From VAZQ01 sp963817015 (GTDB lineage Bacteria > Pseudomonadota > Alphaproteobacteria > Rhizobiales > Xanthobacteraceae), in assembly GCA_963817015.1 (NCBI GenBank), contig CAWFMV010000007.1, forward strand, positions 868,001 through 932,000: a DNA stretch of 64,000 nucleotides, written 5' to 3'. This document shows, in pieces, positions 1-9,766 of this stretch. How positions within the stretch are numbered: the stretch's first letter is position 1; the number at the start of each line of letters is the position of its first letter. The notes below the pieces were generated by a model. That model worked only from the letters and a program-made list of their open reading frames with translations. It did no database searches and had not been told where the DNA came from. The position numbers were made by a program, and so were the translations under genes.

Positions 1-1768
1 CGGCGTTCTGCTCGTCCACGGATGCTGCGGCTGATGCCGTGTACCGGCTGATTTCGCCCATGCGCTCGGCGATTCGGCCGATCGCCTCCACGACGGTGCA
101 AGTCGAAGTCTGCACGGCGGCGATCTGACCGGTGATCTCGTCGGTCGCCCGTGCGGTCTGGATTGCGAGCGACTTCACCTCGGAGGCGACAACCGCAAAG
201 CCGCGCCCGGCGTCACCCGCACGGGCCGCCTCGATGGTGGCGTTGAGCGCCAGGAGGTTGGTCTGTCCGGCGACGGTCTGGATCAGCTTGACCACGTCGC
301 CGATCTTCTGCGCCGCCTTGGCGAGGTCGCCGATCTCTTCGTTGGTCGATCCGGCCTCACTCACAGCGTTGCTTACCAGGTTGTTGGTCTGGCTGAGCTG
401 GCGGTTGATCTCGTTGATCGAGGTCGACATCGCCTCGGCAGCGGCGGCGGCAACCTCGACATTGTCCGATGCCTCATTCGATGCGTGAACAGCGCCTTCG
501 GCGCGCTCGGAGGTCTTGCGCGAGGCGGCAAACAGCGTGTTCGCCGTCTTTCGCATCGCCTCCGCATAGTCGCTCACGGTCTTGAGCATGGATTCGGCTC
601 GGCCGCGGAACGTCGTGATGGCCATGTCGATCTCGGCGCGGCGCTTATCCTGCGCGGCCACGCGGTCGCGCTCCTGGTCCTGCCGGAGCCGCTCGGTGAT
701 GTCCTCATGCGTCGATACCCAGCCGCCGCTCGGCAGCAGGCGGTTCGAGACGGAAAGGAAACGCCCATCCGGCGTCTCGACAATTCGATCGACGCTCTCG
801 CCGCGTGCGAATTGTCGCATCACGTTATCGACATACTTGTCTACGTCGCCACTGAATGTGCCCACCTTGACGCGGTGATGGAACAGCTGGTGCAGCGTGT
901 CGCCGCGTTTTGCCTGCTCCGCCGAAAGCCCGTACATCTCGCGATAGCGATTGTTGATGAGGATCAGTCGTCCCGCCGAATCGAACATGCCCAGGCCCTG
1001 TGACATGTGATCGAATGCCGTGGCCATCTCCTGATCCTGCTCGCCGTGATGGCGGTCGATGAAGGTGGCGGCAAGGCAGACACTCAGAACGGCGACCGCC
1101 ACGCATGCGACCGCGACGGCGAGCAGGCCGGGCGCAAGGGAGAGCGCACTGATCGCCCGCCTGGAATCCGGAACGACCTCGATAGTGCCCAGGGTCGTGA
1201 AATGTTGCGAAACGATTGCAAGTGTCAGCAGCGTCGTGACCACGAGCGTCGCCTGCGTACTGCTGCGGCGCGATGCAGCCGTCAAGGCTGCCATGGCCAG
1301 CAGAATTGCGATCGCGGTCGACGCGGTCAGGAGACTCGTGTCCCAGCTCACGCTTCCCGGCGCCTCGACGGCCCACATGCCGATGTAATGCGCCGCGCCA
1401 ATGCCGGCCCCGACGATCGCGCCGCCGGCGAGTGCAGCCCACCAAGCGCGACCAATGATTGCCGTCGCCAGCCCCAAGGACGTGACACAGATCGCGATCA
1501 GCAGCGAGAGCAGGGTAGGGCCGAGCGCGTAGGTGGCCGGAATTCCCGGCCCATAGCCGAGCATGACGATGAAATGAGTTGCCCAAATGCCGAAACCGGT
1601 GGCGGCGCTGGACGCCGCGATCGATATGATTCGAGTGGGGCCGCTCAAGACCTGCGCGCGACGCAGCAGGTGAACCGCCATCAGGCTCGCGCCTACGCAG
1701 ACCATCGCTGCGCCGGCGACGAGACGCCAGTCATGTTCCGTCGCGAGACTATGGAGGACGCGAAGCAT
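1..1768 (-). CDS. MHYT-PAS methyl-accepting chemotaxis protein, cut by the left window edge
   Basis: Chemoreceptor-like signal transducer. Reading leftward from ATG at 1768, the first ~200 residues form an MHYT-type membrane sensor with conserved WATHF and AHYIGM repeats. A PAS_7-like domain (MSQGLGMFD, around position 1006) and a methyl-accepting signalling domain (AGQTNLLALNATIEAARAG) follow. The frame stays open to base 1, so about 589 residues are present and the end of the signalling domain is missing. No HAMP domain is seen. The neighbour at 1889-3856 has the same architecture and closely similar sequence, so the two are a tandem duplication 120 bases apart in the same orientation. By family the MHYT domain is proposed to sense a diatomic gas or copper at the membrane; the ligand here is unknown. 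Confidence 0.88.
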   Translation of the reverse strand, partial: MLRVLHSLATEHDWRLVAGAAMVCVGASLMAVHLLRRAQVLSGPTRIISIAASSAATGFGIWATHFIVMLGYGPGIPATYALGPTLLSLLIAICVTSLGLATAIIGRAWWAALAGGAIVGAGIGAAHYIGMWAVEAPGSVSWDTSLLTASTAIAILLAMAALTAASRRSSTQATLVVTTLLTLAIVSQHFTTLGTIEVVPDSRRAISALSLAPGLLAVAVACVAVAVLSVCLAATFIDRHHGEQDQEMATAFDHMSQGLGMFDSAGRLILINNRYREMYGLSAEQAKRGDTLHQLFHHRVKVGTFSGDVDKYVDNVMRQFARGESVDRIVETPDGRFLSVSNRLLPSGGWVSTHEDITERLRQDQERDRVAAQDKRRAEIDMAITTFRGRAESMLKTVSDYAEAMRKTANTLFAASRKTSERAEGAVHASNEASDNVEVAAAAAEAMSTSINEINRQLSQTNNLVSNAVSEAGSTNEEIGDLAKAAQKIGDVVKLIQTVAGQTNLLALNATIEAARAGDAGRGFAVVASEVKSLAIQTARATDEITGQIAAVQTSTCTVVEAIGRIAERMGEISRYTASAAASVDEQNA

Positions 1769-1888
1769 AGCGACCGCTTATGGTGGATTACAGGTAAGAA
1801 GATAGGCCAAATGCATTGTCTTAGCGTTAACAAAGTCCTTCCGGCGAGGCCTATAGGATATCGGACGATGGCGAGTGACGAGGCTAGT

Positions 1889-3856
1889 CTAAACGGCGAC
1901 CTTATGTAGGAAGGTATCAACCTCGGCGCGCAGGTCGCCTGCTGCGGCTGCAACCGCTTCGGATGCGGTGAGCACAGTCTCGGCTGATTGACGCGTTTCG
2001 GTCGCTGCACTCACGACATCGCCCAGCACGGTGACAATCTGCCTGGTCCCGCGGGTCGCGCTTGCAACATTTTGCGAGATGTCGCCGGTCGCGGCATTCT
2101 GCTCGTGCACCGACGCCGCAGCTGACGCCGTGTACTCGCTGATCTCGTTCATGCGCGCCGCGATGCGGCCGATCGCTTCGACCGCGGTGTGGGTCGATGC
2201 CTGGACGGCCGCAATCTGCGCGCCGATCTGGTCGGTTGCTCGCGCGGTCTGGATGGCGAGCGACTTGACCTCGGAGGCGACCACCGCGAAGCCGCGTCCG
2301 GCTTCGCCCGCGCGGGCCGCCTCGATGGTGGCATTGAGCGCCAGGAGATTGGTCTGCCCGGCGACGCTCTGAATGAGTTTGACCACGTCGCCAATCGTCT
2401 GCGCCGCCTTGGCGAGCCCGCCGATCTCGTCGTTTGTGACAGCGGCTTCGCTCACCGCGTTGCTGACGAGGCTGTTGGTCTGGCTGAGCTGGCGGCTGAT
2501 CTCGTTGATCGAGGATGACAGCTCTTCAGCAGCGGCAGCCGCGACCTCGACATTGTCGGAGGCTTGGTTGGAGGTGTTGACGGCGCCTTCGGCGCGCTCA
2601 GAGGTCTTGCGCGAGGCGTCGAACAGGCTGCTCGCAGTCCGTCGCATCGCCGCGGCATGGTCGCTCACGGTCTTCAAGGTTGCTTCGATCCGGCTGCGGA
2701 ACGCCGAGATGGCCATTTCGAGCTCGGCGCGGCGCTCCTCCTGCTCCGCGGCGCGATCGAGCAGCTTGGACCGCCGTTGCCGCTCCGTGATGTCCTCGTG
2801 CGTGGCCACCCAGCCGCCGTCCGGCATCGGCCAATTCGAGATCGAGATTGTCCGTCCCTTGATCTCGACCACAGTGCCGAACATCTCGCCCCGGCTGATG
2901 GACTGCTTGGCCGCCGCCATATAGGTGTCGACATCCGATACGAAGTTGCCATTCTGGCGCCGGGTTTCCAGCAACTGCCGCAGCGAAGTGCCCGGCACTG
3001 TCTGGTCCGGGTTGAGGTCATAGAGGGTCCGGTAGCGGTCGTTGCAGATGACGAGCTGAAAGGCGCCGTCAAACATGCACAGGCCTTGCGGCATGTTGTT
3101 GAGCGCTGTCGCCAGCTGAGCGTTGATCACGCGGAAGCGGCGGTCCGCGAAGGCTACGATCAGGCTCATGCCAAGCACGGCGGACGTCAGGCAGACGACC
3201 ACGGTTGCGAGCCAAGCCGGCGACAGCGAGGCCGGGCTCAGCACGCGGGTGGGATCGGGCGTGATCGTAACCGCGCCCATCGCCGTAAAGTGCAGTGCTG
3301 CGATGGAGAGCGTGAGCAGGGTGGCCGCGCCAAGGGTGGTGGAGGCGGTTTCCGGGCGGGCCGCGACCGCGAAGGCTCCCGTGGCCAGCAGGGCTCCGAC
3401 CAGAATGGAGGCAACCACCAAGTCCACGGACCAGCCGACCTGACCGGCAACCTCGAGCGCGTGCATTCCCAGGTAGTGCATGGCGGCAATGCCGAGCGCC
3501 ACAATGACGCCCCCGGCGACGAAAGCCGCCCAGGTTTTCCGACCGATCGCAAACGCAAGGCCAAGCGAGGTGATCACAATCGCCGCCAGAAGGGAAAGCA
3601 CGGTCGGCACGACCGCGAAGGCGATGGGAACGCCCGGCTCGTAGGCGAGTATTGCAACGCAATGGGTCGCCCAGATGCCGAACCCGGCGGTGCAGCCGGC
3701 GGTGCCAACCCAGACCGCGCGAACACGCCCTAAGGTGGCCTGCGCCCGCCGTATCAGGTGGACCGTCACAAGGCAGGCACACAGGCACACAAGTGCTGCA
3801 GCCAGGACGAGACGCCAGTCGTGTTGCTCGGTAAGACAGCTGAAGACTTGAAACAT
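1889..3856 (-). CDS. MHYT-PAS methyl-accepting chemotaxis protein
   Basis: A 655-residue membrane chemoreceptor, paralogous to the gene downstream. Residues ~1-245 are multi-pass membrane helices with three MHYT-like repeats (WATHCVAIL near 62, MHYLGMHAL near 126, LHFTAMGAV near 200). A PAS_7 domain follows (NNMPQGLCMFD) at ~265-365, then a coiled region and an MCP signalling domain at ~425-640 with the hairpin-tip signature GQTNLLALNATIEAARAGEA. I chose ATG 3856 over an upstream in-frame start at 3889 because MFQVFSCLTEQHDW aligns with the start of the paralogue, MLRVLHSLATEHDW. MHYT sensors are more often fused to GGDEF/EAL or kinase domains, so the direct fusion to an MCP module is less common. 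A role in aerotaxis-like or metal sensing is inferred only. Confidence 0.9.
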   Translation of the reverse strand: MFQVFSCLTEQHDWRLVLAAALVCLCACLVTVHLIRRAQATLGRVRAVWVGTAGCTAGFGIWATHCVAILAYEPGVPIAFAVVPTVLSLLAAIVITSLGLAFAIGRKTWAAFVAGGVIVALGIAAMHYLGMHALEVAGQVGWSVDLVVASILVGALLATGAFAVAARPETASTTLGAATLLTLSIAALHFTAMGAVTITPDPTRVLSPASLSPAWLATVVVCLTSAVLGMSLIVAFADRRFRVINAQLATALNNMPQGLCMFDGAFQLVICNDRYRTLYDLNPDQTVPGTSLRQLLETRRQNGNFVSDVDTYMAAAKQSISRGEMFGTVVEIKGRTISISNWPMPDGGWVATHEDITERQRRSKLLDRAAEQEERRAELEMAISAFRSRIEATLKTVSDHAAAMRRTASSLFDASRKTSERAEGAVNTSNQASDNVEVAAAAAEELSSSINEISRQLSQTNSLVSNAVSEAAVTNDEIGGLAKAAQTIGDVVKLIQSVAGQTNLLALNATIEAARAGEAGRGFAVVASEVKSLAIQTARATDQIGAQIAAVQASTHTAVEAIGRIAARMNEISEYTASAAASVHEQNAATGDISQNVASATRGTRQIVTVLGDVVSAATETRQSAETVLTASEAVAAAAGDLRAEVDTFLHKVAV

Positions 3857-3987
3857 TGGCCCGCTACAATCTCGTGTTGCTGCGGACAACCCTAGGAAAA
3901 ATACGTTGTTCTTGTGTTAATAATAACTGAAGAGCGCTGCCCCATCTAAGATTGTCTTTGTCAGCTCGCTGCAATCGATGGTCGGTA

Positions 3988-5494
3988 TCAAGACTCCTGG
4001 AAAGCTTCCTGGCGGCTACGCCGGATCGCCGGCAGCGCAACAATGAGCAGCAGAATCGCGGCCGCGATCAGCAGCCCGAGGCTGATCGGCCGGTTGAGAA
4101 AGATCATCGGATCGCCGCTCGAGATCCGCATCGCGCGGCGCAGATTGTCCTCCATCAGCGGCCCCAGCACGAAGCCGAGGATCATCGGCGCCGGCTCGCA
4201 TTCGAGCCGCATGAAGATGTAGCCGGCGACGCCGAAGAACGCCGCGATCAGCACCGAGAACGTGCTGTTGCCGATGGTGTAGACGCCGATCGCGCAGAAC
4301 AGGAGGATCGACAGGTAGAGGAACCGATAGGGCACCTTGAGCAGCTGCACCCAGATCCCGATCAGCGGCAGGTTGATGACGAGCAGCATCAGATTGCCGA
4401 TCCACATCGAGGCGACCATGCCCCAGAACAGCTGCGGGCGCTCGCTCATCACCTGCGGGCCGGGCTGGATGCCGTGGATGGTCATGGCGCCGATCATCAG
4501 CGCCATCACGGCGTTGCCCGGAATGCCGAGCGTCAGCATCGGGATGAACGAGGTCTGCGCACCGGCATTGTTGGCGGACTCCGGGCCGGCCACGCCCTCG
4601 ACCGCGCCGCGGCCGAAGCGGGAGGGATCGCGCGCGATCTTCTTTTCGAGCACATAGGCCGCGAAGGAGGACAGCGTCGCGCCGCCGCCCGGCAGCACGC
4701 CCAGGATCGAGCCGAGGCCGGTGCCGCGCAGGACCGCCGGCCAGGCCAGGCTGAAGTCCTCGCGCGTGGGCCACAGCCTGGTGATCTTTTCGCTCATGCA
4801 CCGAGCGGCTTTCCTCGCCGCGCGTGAGATTGGCGATGACCTCGCCGACGCCGAACACGCCGATCGCCAGCACGGCAAAGTCGATGCCGTCGGAGAGCTG
4901 CGTGATGTCGAAGGTGAAGCGCTGGCTGGCGGTCTGTCCGTCGGTACCGACGAGGCCGAGCAGGAGGCCGAGGATGATCATGGCAATCGCCTTGAGCACC
5001 GAGCCGTGCGCCAGCACGACCGCGGCGATCAGGCCGAGCACCATCAGCGAGAAATATTCGGGTGCGCCGAACGACTGGCCGACGCGGGCGAGCGGCGGCG
5101 CGAACGTCGCGATGATGAAGGTTGAGACCGTGCCGGCGAAGAACGAGCCGAGCGCCGCGATCGCGAGCGCGGAGCCGGCCTTGCCCTGGCGCGCCATCTG
5201 ATGGCCGTCGATGCAGGTGACGACCGAGGAGGTCTCGCCCGGAAGGTTGACGAGGATCGCCGTGGTCGAGCCGCCATACTGCGCGCCGTAGAAAATGCCG
5301 GCGAGCATGATCAGGCCCGACACCGGCTCGAGATGGAAGGTGAGCGGCAGCAGCATCGCGATGGTGGCGATCGGCCCGATGCCGGGGAGCACGCCGATCA
5401 GCGTTCCGATCAGAGCGCCGATCAGCGCGAAGCCGAGATTGGCGGGCGTCATGGCGACGCCGAAGCCGATGGCGAGGTTGTTGAGAAGCTCCAT
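3988..5494 (-). CDS. tctA: Tripartite tricarboxylate transporter large permease TctA (frame broken near 4798)
   Basis: Large membrane subunit of a TTT-family secondary carrier that takes up tri- or dicarboxylates delivered by a periplasmic Bug receptor. The start MELLNNLAIGFGVAM at 5494 overlaps the tctB stop by one base (TGATG), implying translational coupling. The family signature GTLIGVLPGIGPIATIAMLLP is near residues 25-45, followed by many hydrophobic helices. The frame shifts near 4798: GEESRSV continues in the adjacent frame as MSEKITRLWPT, and removal of one base restores a normal protein of about 501 residues. Both halves are otherwise intact, so a sequencing insertion is as likely as a true pseudogene. 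The gene ends the tctC-tctB-tctA operon. Confidence 0.88.
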
Positions 5495-6000
5495 CACCAC
5501 ACCGGCCAGACCGGGATCGTCAAGCCGAGCCCGAGAATGAAGATCGCCCAGGAGAGCGCGATGAGCACGACCGCCGCTACGAGCGTCTCCCAAATCTTGA
5601 TGTCGCGCGCCGCGATCGCGCCGATACCGACAAGGAGCAGGATCGAGAGCACGAGCCCGAGCTGCTCGATCGCGAGCGCGAAGGCGACGAGGCTCGTGGT
5701 CACGACCAAGATCGGCATGAGTTGCCGCCAGCTGATGCGCTCAGGCGGTGCGTCTTTCTCGCGCAGCCCCTGCACCACGATGGCGGCGCCAAGCCCCATG
5801 AGGACCCAGCAGAGCAGGCGCGGCACATAGCCGGTGCCCATGCGCAGCGCCGTACCGATCGGATAGTCGCGCGACAACCACAGCCCGAGCGCCGCGATGG
5901 CAATGAACATCAGCCCGGCGAGCACGTTCTTGCGCGCGAGGATGTGGAGTGGGTGATGTTGCGGCTGCGCCGGCGTTGTCTGTGGCGTGTCGGTCATCAT
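5494..6000 (-). CDS. tctB: Tripartite tricarboxylate transporter small permease TctB
   Basis: Small membrane subunit of the TTT transporter, 168 residues, with four predicted hydrophobic helices (LAGLMFIAIAALGLWLS, PRLLCWVLMGLGAAIVVQGL, LVVTTSLVAFALAIEQLGLV, and a C-terminal pair). Helix spacing and the early Tyr-Pro-Ile-Gly-Thr-Ala segment after the first helix are typical of TctB proteins (PF07331). It lies between tctC and tctA and its TGA overlaps the tctA ATG. A 135-base gap with a hairpin separates it from tctC, so the membrane subunits may be expressed at a lower level than the receptor (inference). Confidence 0.88.
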   Translation of the reverse strand: MMTDTPQTTPAQPQHHPLHILARKNVLAGLMFIAIAALGLWLSRDYPIGTALRMGTGYVPRLLCWVLMGLGAAIVVQGLREKDAPPERISWRQLMPILVVTTSLVAFALAIEQLGLVLSILLLVGIGAIAARDIKIWETLVAAVVLIALSWAIFILGLGLTIPVWPVW

Positions 6001-6084
6001 CGGCTCTCTGCCGGCACTAGAAAAGCGTCATGCCCGCGAAGGCGAGCATCCAGTAAACACCACGTTGCCGATAGCGCAAGGTCG

Positions 6085-6116
6085 CCATCATCATCTGCTG
6101 TCGCGGATGATGATGG
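6085..6116. other. Intercistronic hairpin between tctC and tctB
   Basis: An 11-bp perfect stem (CCATCATCATC pairing with GATGATGATGG) encloses a 10-base loop. It lies in the transcribed gap between tctC and tctB on the minus strand. There is no T-run, so it is not a classic intrinsic terminator; it could be an mRNA-stabilising or attenuating element that raises receptor over permease levels. The function is inferred from position only. Confidence 0.5.
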
Positions 6117-6135
6117 TAGGAGTAGACGAGAAATC

Positions 6136-7129
6136 TCACTCCGTGACGTCGATCTTCACCGCAGCGGTGATCTTTTGCCAGGTCGCGATCTCACCGGCGA
6201 GCCAGGTCTTGGCCTCGTCGACCGACTTCGACGGCACGATGTTGAAGTTCTGCTTGGATAGCGCTTCCTTCGCGGCCGGTGCCTGCAGCGCCTCGACGGC
6301 GGCCTTGTGCAGCGCTTCGAGCACAGGCTTGGGCGTGCCGGCCGGTGCGAACATCGCGTTCCACGCGACGGTCCCGACATCCGGGAAGCCGACCTCCGCC
6401 ATCGTCGGGATGTCCGGATAGGCGGCCAGCCGCTCACGATTGACCACCGCGATCGGCTTGAGCTTGCCGGCGCGCACCTGCGCGGCGGTCGAGGCCACGT
6501 TGAGGAAGGAGGCCTGGGTGTCGCCGGTGATCATGTCGTTGATCACGCCGGAGGCGCCCGCCTTGTTGTGGATCGCGATCATGTCGAGATCGCCGGCCCG
6601 CTTGGCGAAATAGGCCATGTCGAAATGCGGGTAGCTGCCGGCGCCGACCGTGCCGTAGCGCAGCTTGCCGGGATTCTTCTTGGCGTATTCGACCAGCTCC
6701 TTGACGTCCTTCACGGCGAAATTCGTCGTCGTCACCACCAGGAATGCCGGCACGTCGATGAGGTTCGTCACCGGCGCGACATCGCGGTCGTAGTTGACCT
6801 TGAACTTGCTCGCGAAGATGACCGGCGTGATCGCGTTGGTGGACACGTTGCCGACCTGGATCGTGTAGCCGTCCGCCCGCGCACGTGCCATTTCCTCGAT
6901 CGCCAGGATGCCGAAGGCGCCCGGCTTGTTCTCGACCACGAACGACTGCCCGAGCGACTGGCGCATCGGCTCGCGCGACGATGCGGGCCACGATGTCGGT
7001 GGCGCCGCCGGGCGCATAGGGCACCAGGATCTTCACCGGCTTCGACGGGAACTTGTCCTGCGCTCCGGCCTGCGCCAAGGCGAATGCGAGACCCGCGGCC
7101 GCGAGCAACGTCACGCCAATCCGTCTCAT
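6136..7129 (-). CDS. tctC: Tripartite tricarboxylate transporter substrate-binding protein TctC/Bug (frame broken near 6975)
   Basis: Periplasmic receptor of the TTT system. ATG 7129 follows a GGGAGAG ribosome site, and the N-terminus MRRIGVTLLAAAGLAFALAQ ends in a signal-peptidase site (AGA-QDKFPSKPV). Bug-family hallmarks follow: PVKILVPYAPGGATDIVAR, then in the next frame GQSFVVENKPGAFG and GYTIQVGN, ending AKTWLAGEIATWQKI. The frame breaks near 6970-6985 between ATDIVARIVAR and EPMRQSLGQ; dropping one base rejoins a protein of about 330 residues. It heads the tctC-tctB-tctA operon. Bug receptors bind carboxylates such as citrate, aspartate or aromatic acids; the ligand cannot be read from sequence. 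Confidence 0.88.
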
Positions 7130-7187
7130 GTCACTCTCCCGTTTCCTGTTGGGTCGTTTCCAAATATCGGGCGCCGGGCCTCGAATC

Positions 7188-8163
7188 TCAGTTCGGCTTG
7201 AGCCCCGCACCCTTGATCAGCTTTTCGGTTCGCTTTGATTTCAGTCTCGACCAGCGCGTCGAACTCGGCTGGCTTCATCGGCATAGGCTCGAGCGCAAGC
7301 TCGGCGAGCTTCTGCTGCATGGCAGGCGTCGCAATGACCTGCATGGTTGTCGTATAGAACTTGTCGACGATCGCGCGCGGCGTCTTCGCCGGCATGAACA
7401 CGCCGTACCATATGGTGTAGTCGGAGTTTGCATAGCCGGCCTCGAGCGACGTCGGCACGTTCGGCAGCGCGGACGCGCGCTGCGGCGTGCTCGCCGCGAG
7501 TGCCACCACGCGGCCGTCGCGGATCAGAGGCAACGCCGTCGAAATCGGACAGTAGTAGAAGTCGACGCGTCCCCCAAAGATGTCGGCGAGCGCTTCCGGT
7601 CCGCCGCGGTAGGGAACGTGGGTCGCCTCAATCCCCGCGCTCTGGCGGAACCGTTCGGCGCTGACGTGGGTCGCGGTGCCGACCCCGGCGGAGGCGTAGT
7701 TCACCGTCCCCGGCCTTGCCTTGGCGGCGGCAACAAGATCACCAACGGTCTTCCAGCCCTTCGCTGGCGAGACCACCAGAATGTTGGCGTTCTTGCCGAA
7801 TGCAACGACGGCGGAGAGATCCTTGGCGGTGTCGTAGGGGATGTTGTCGATGATCGACGGCGCCACTGTGTGCGCCGACGAGTTCGCCAGGATCGTGTGG
7901 CCGTCGGGCTCGGCTTTGACCACGGCACCGACCGCGATCGTGCCGCCCGCGCCACCGCGGTTTTCGACAATGATAGGCTGCCCGAGATCGGCTGCAACGC
8001 GCTCGAACACGGTGCGCGGGATGATGTCGGTGGCGCTGCCGGCGCTGAATGGAATGAAAGCCTTGATCGGCTTTGTCGGCCAATTCTGTGCAGAAGCTTC
8101 TGAGATGCCCAAGGGGACCAGGGCGGCCAGGCAGACGGAGACGATCAAACCTACGCGCTTCAT
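7188..8163 (-). CDS. Bug-family tripartite tricarboxylate receptor (one extra base near the 3' end)
   Basis: Periplasmic solute receptor of about 324 residues. ATG 8163 is preceded by AAAGGACAAG, and the signal peptide MKRVGLIVSVCLAALVPLGI ends before AQNWPTKPIKAF. Bug motifs include FIPFSAGSATDIIPR, GQPIIVENRGGAGGT, the DGHTILANSSAH segment and NVPTSLEAGYANSDYTIWYG. The written frame runs past the natural end because of four A in a row (T in the plus strand, 7226-7229): with three, the tail reads EIKANRKLIKGAGLKPN and stops at 7188, the usual Bug ending. Uncorrected, the frame closes at 7126. It lies just upstream of tctC on the same strand and may be part of the same transcript. Confidence 0.88.
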
Positions 8164-8230
8164 CGTGCTTGTCCTTTCATGAATTCGCGCGTCACGCCCG
8201 GCCGGACGATCTGTTGTTACGCTGCGTTGC

Positions 8231-8635
8231 TCATGCGGCTTTCGTGCCATGCAGGCTGTGCGAGGCGTCCTTGACGGTGAAGAATACGACGTCGGCGTCG
8301 GCGGTCGCCTCGGCGGAATGGATGACATTCGAGGGCACGTAGACGACCGAGCCGGGCTTGGCGACGATCTCGCTGTCGCCGATCTTGGCGCGGAAGGTAC
8401 CCTCCAGGATGTAGATCCACTGCTCGTTCGGATGCGAGTGCGCGACCGCGCCGGTGCCGGCCGGCATGCGCATGAGGGCAACGATCATGCGGTCGCCCTC
8501 GACCACGCCGCCCTCGACCGAGGAATAGTCTGGTCCGCCCTTGATGTGATTTATTCGGGCAAGATCGAACAGGTATTCGCCGGGACCTGCGCGCTTGGCG
8601 CCGGGCGTGCGGGCTTGTGCTGGCTGGCTCGACAT
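8231..8635 (-). CDS. Small cupin-domain protein
   Basis: A 134-residue single-domain cupin. The conserved metal-binding pattern is visible as a first motif around AVAHSHPNEQWIYILEGTF (two His and one Glu) and a second around PGSVVYVPSNVIHSAEA (His). Such small cupins act as metal-dependent enzymes or sensors; the substrate is unknown. I took ATG 8635 (MSSQPAQARTPG) because upstream in-frame codons give low-complexity sequence that reads through the divergent intergenic region. It stands upstream of the Bug receptor at 7188-8163 on the same strand, 67 bases away, so co-transcription with the transporter genes is plausible and hints at a role in metabolising the transported compound. Confidence 0.82.
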   Translation of the reverse strand: MSSQPAQARTPGAKRAGPGEYLFDLARINHIKGGPDYSSVEGGVVEGDRMIVALMRMPAGTGAVAHSHPNEQWIYILEGTFRAKIGDSEIVAKPGSVVYVPSNVIHSAEATADADVVFFTVKDASHSLHGTKAA

Positions 8636-8870
8636 CGCGCCTCTCCGTTCATCCCATGTTCGAAAACCGGATCGTAGTGGGGCCAAGCCCCTCCCGCCAG
8701 GGCCCGCGCGGTCGCAGCGCCCCGCTCTTAACCATCGCTTACCAGGACATCGGGCACTCTCACCGAAATCGTGGAAATCGCACGTCTTGTACGGTAGTTC
8801 GTTGCCGCAAGGCCGCTCGCGGTTGTTTCCAGTGCGCGAACCGCGGGTTAGGTAGGGGGCCGATTGGCAG

Positions 8871-9416
8871 ATGGGGGATATCAATTTGACGACGCGGTTT
8901 GTGGCAGGCCTCTTGGTTGCGGCGGGGCTGGTTGCATTGATTGGCTGCGCCACCGATCACGACCCGCAGCAACCTGCCGAGCCAAGCTTCTACAACAGCT
9001 TGGCGTCCGTGGACGCCAAGCTGGATGCCGGCATGGCAGCCTCGATGATCTCGGGCTACCGCACCAACAACGGCTTGTCGTCAGTGCGGGTCGATCCCGA
9101 GCTGACGAAGCTCGCGCAGGCACAAGCCCAGGCGATGGCGGCGCGCGACAAGCTCGAGCACAATGTGCTGCGCGATTTCAATGCGCGGATGCGGTCATCG
9201 GGATTCGATGCCAAGGTTGCAGCCGAGAACATCGGGGCCGGCTACCACACGTTGGCGCAAGCCTTCTCGGGCTGGCGCGATTCGCCGCCACATCGCAAGA
9301 ACATGTTGCTGCCCGGCGCAACCCACATCGGTATTGCCACAGCTTACGCGCCTCAGTCGAAATACAAGGTCTTTTGGGCGCTTATCTTGGCAGCGCCGGA
9401 TCGTCCGCGCGGGTAA
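8871..9416 (+). CDS. CAP/SCP-domain lipoprotein
   Basis: A 181-residue secreted protein. A hydrophobic leader (FVAGLLVAAGLVALIGC) ends in a lipobox LIGC, so lipidation at Cys26 is expected. The body matches the bacterial CAP domain (PF00188; allergen V5/Tpx-1 family): LSSVRVDPELTKLAQAQA, the LEHNVL segment carrying the family His, VAAENIGAGY and GWRDSPPHRKNMLLPG. Bacterial CAP proteins are extracytoplasmic and of mostly unknown activity. ATG 8871 is used; a TTG at 8886 preceded by GGGGAT is a possible alternative start that would still keep the lipobox. The S8 peptidase gene follows on the same strand. Confidence 0.85.
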   Translation: MGDINLTTRFVAGLLVAAGLVALIGCATDHDPQQPAEPSFYNSLASVDAKLDAGMAASMISGYRTNNGLSSVRVDPELTKLAQAQAQAMAARDKLEHNVLRDFNARMRSSGFDAKVAAENIGAGYHTLAQAFSGWRDSPPHRKNMLLPGATHIGIATAYAPQSKYKVFWALILAAPDRPRG

Positions 9417-9766
9417 CTGAGCGCGGTTGACTTGTCGACCGGTACAATCACAGTTTCGACACGGGTTTGCGCCAACTGAGGCGATCGTTGCGGCTTGCTG
9501 GGGGCGGCAAGGAGCTGTGACGACAACACACAGCGCCATACGGCGCTGCGCGTTGCTGAGGACGCGGTCGAGCATGGGCAGGGGTAGAGCGACTTTCATC
9601 CGCTTGCTGTTGGCGGGGGTGTTGGCTGCGGCCAGCGTCACCGATGGCGCGCACGCTCAGCCAAAAGACGCTGCCTGGAGGCACCGCCGATCAACAAACG
9701 TGCTTCCAGGGTGGTGACGAATCGCGACACCGGTGGCGATAGCACAATAACAAGGCGGTCTGGTAC

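Noticed and set aside
1007..1909. Long plus-strand open frame of 300 codons opposite the first chemoreceptor
   Set aside because: It is the antisense shadow of the MHYT-PAS receptor: low-complexity Arg/Gly/Asp-rich composition, no domain, while the minus strand encodes a clear receptor.
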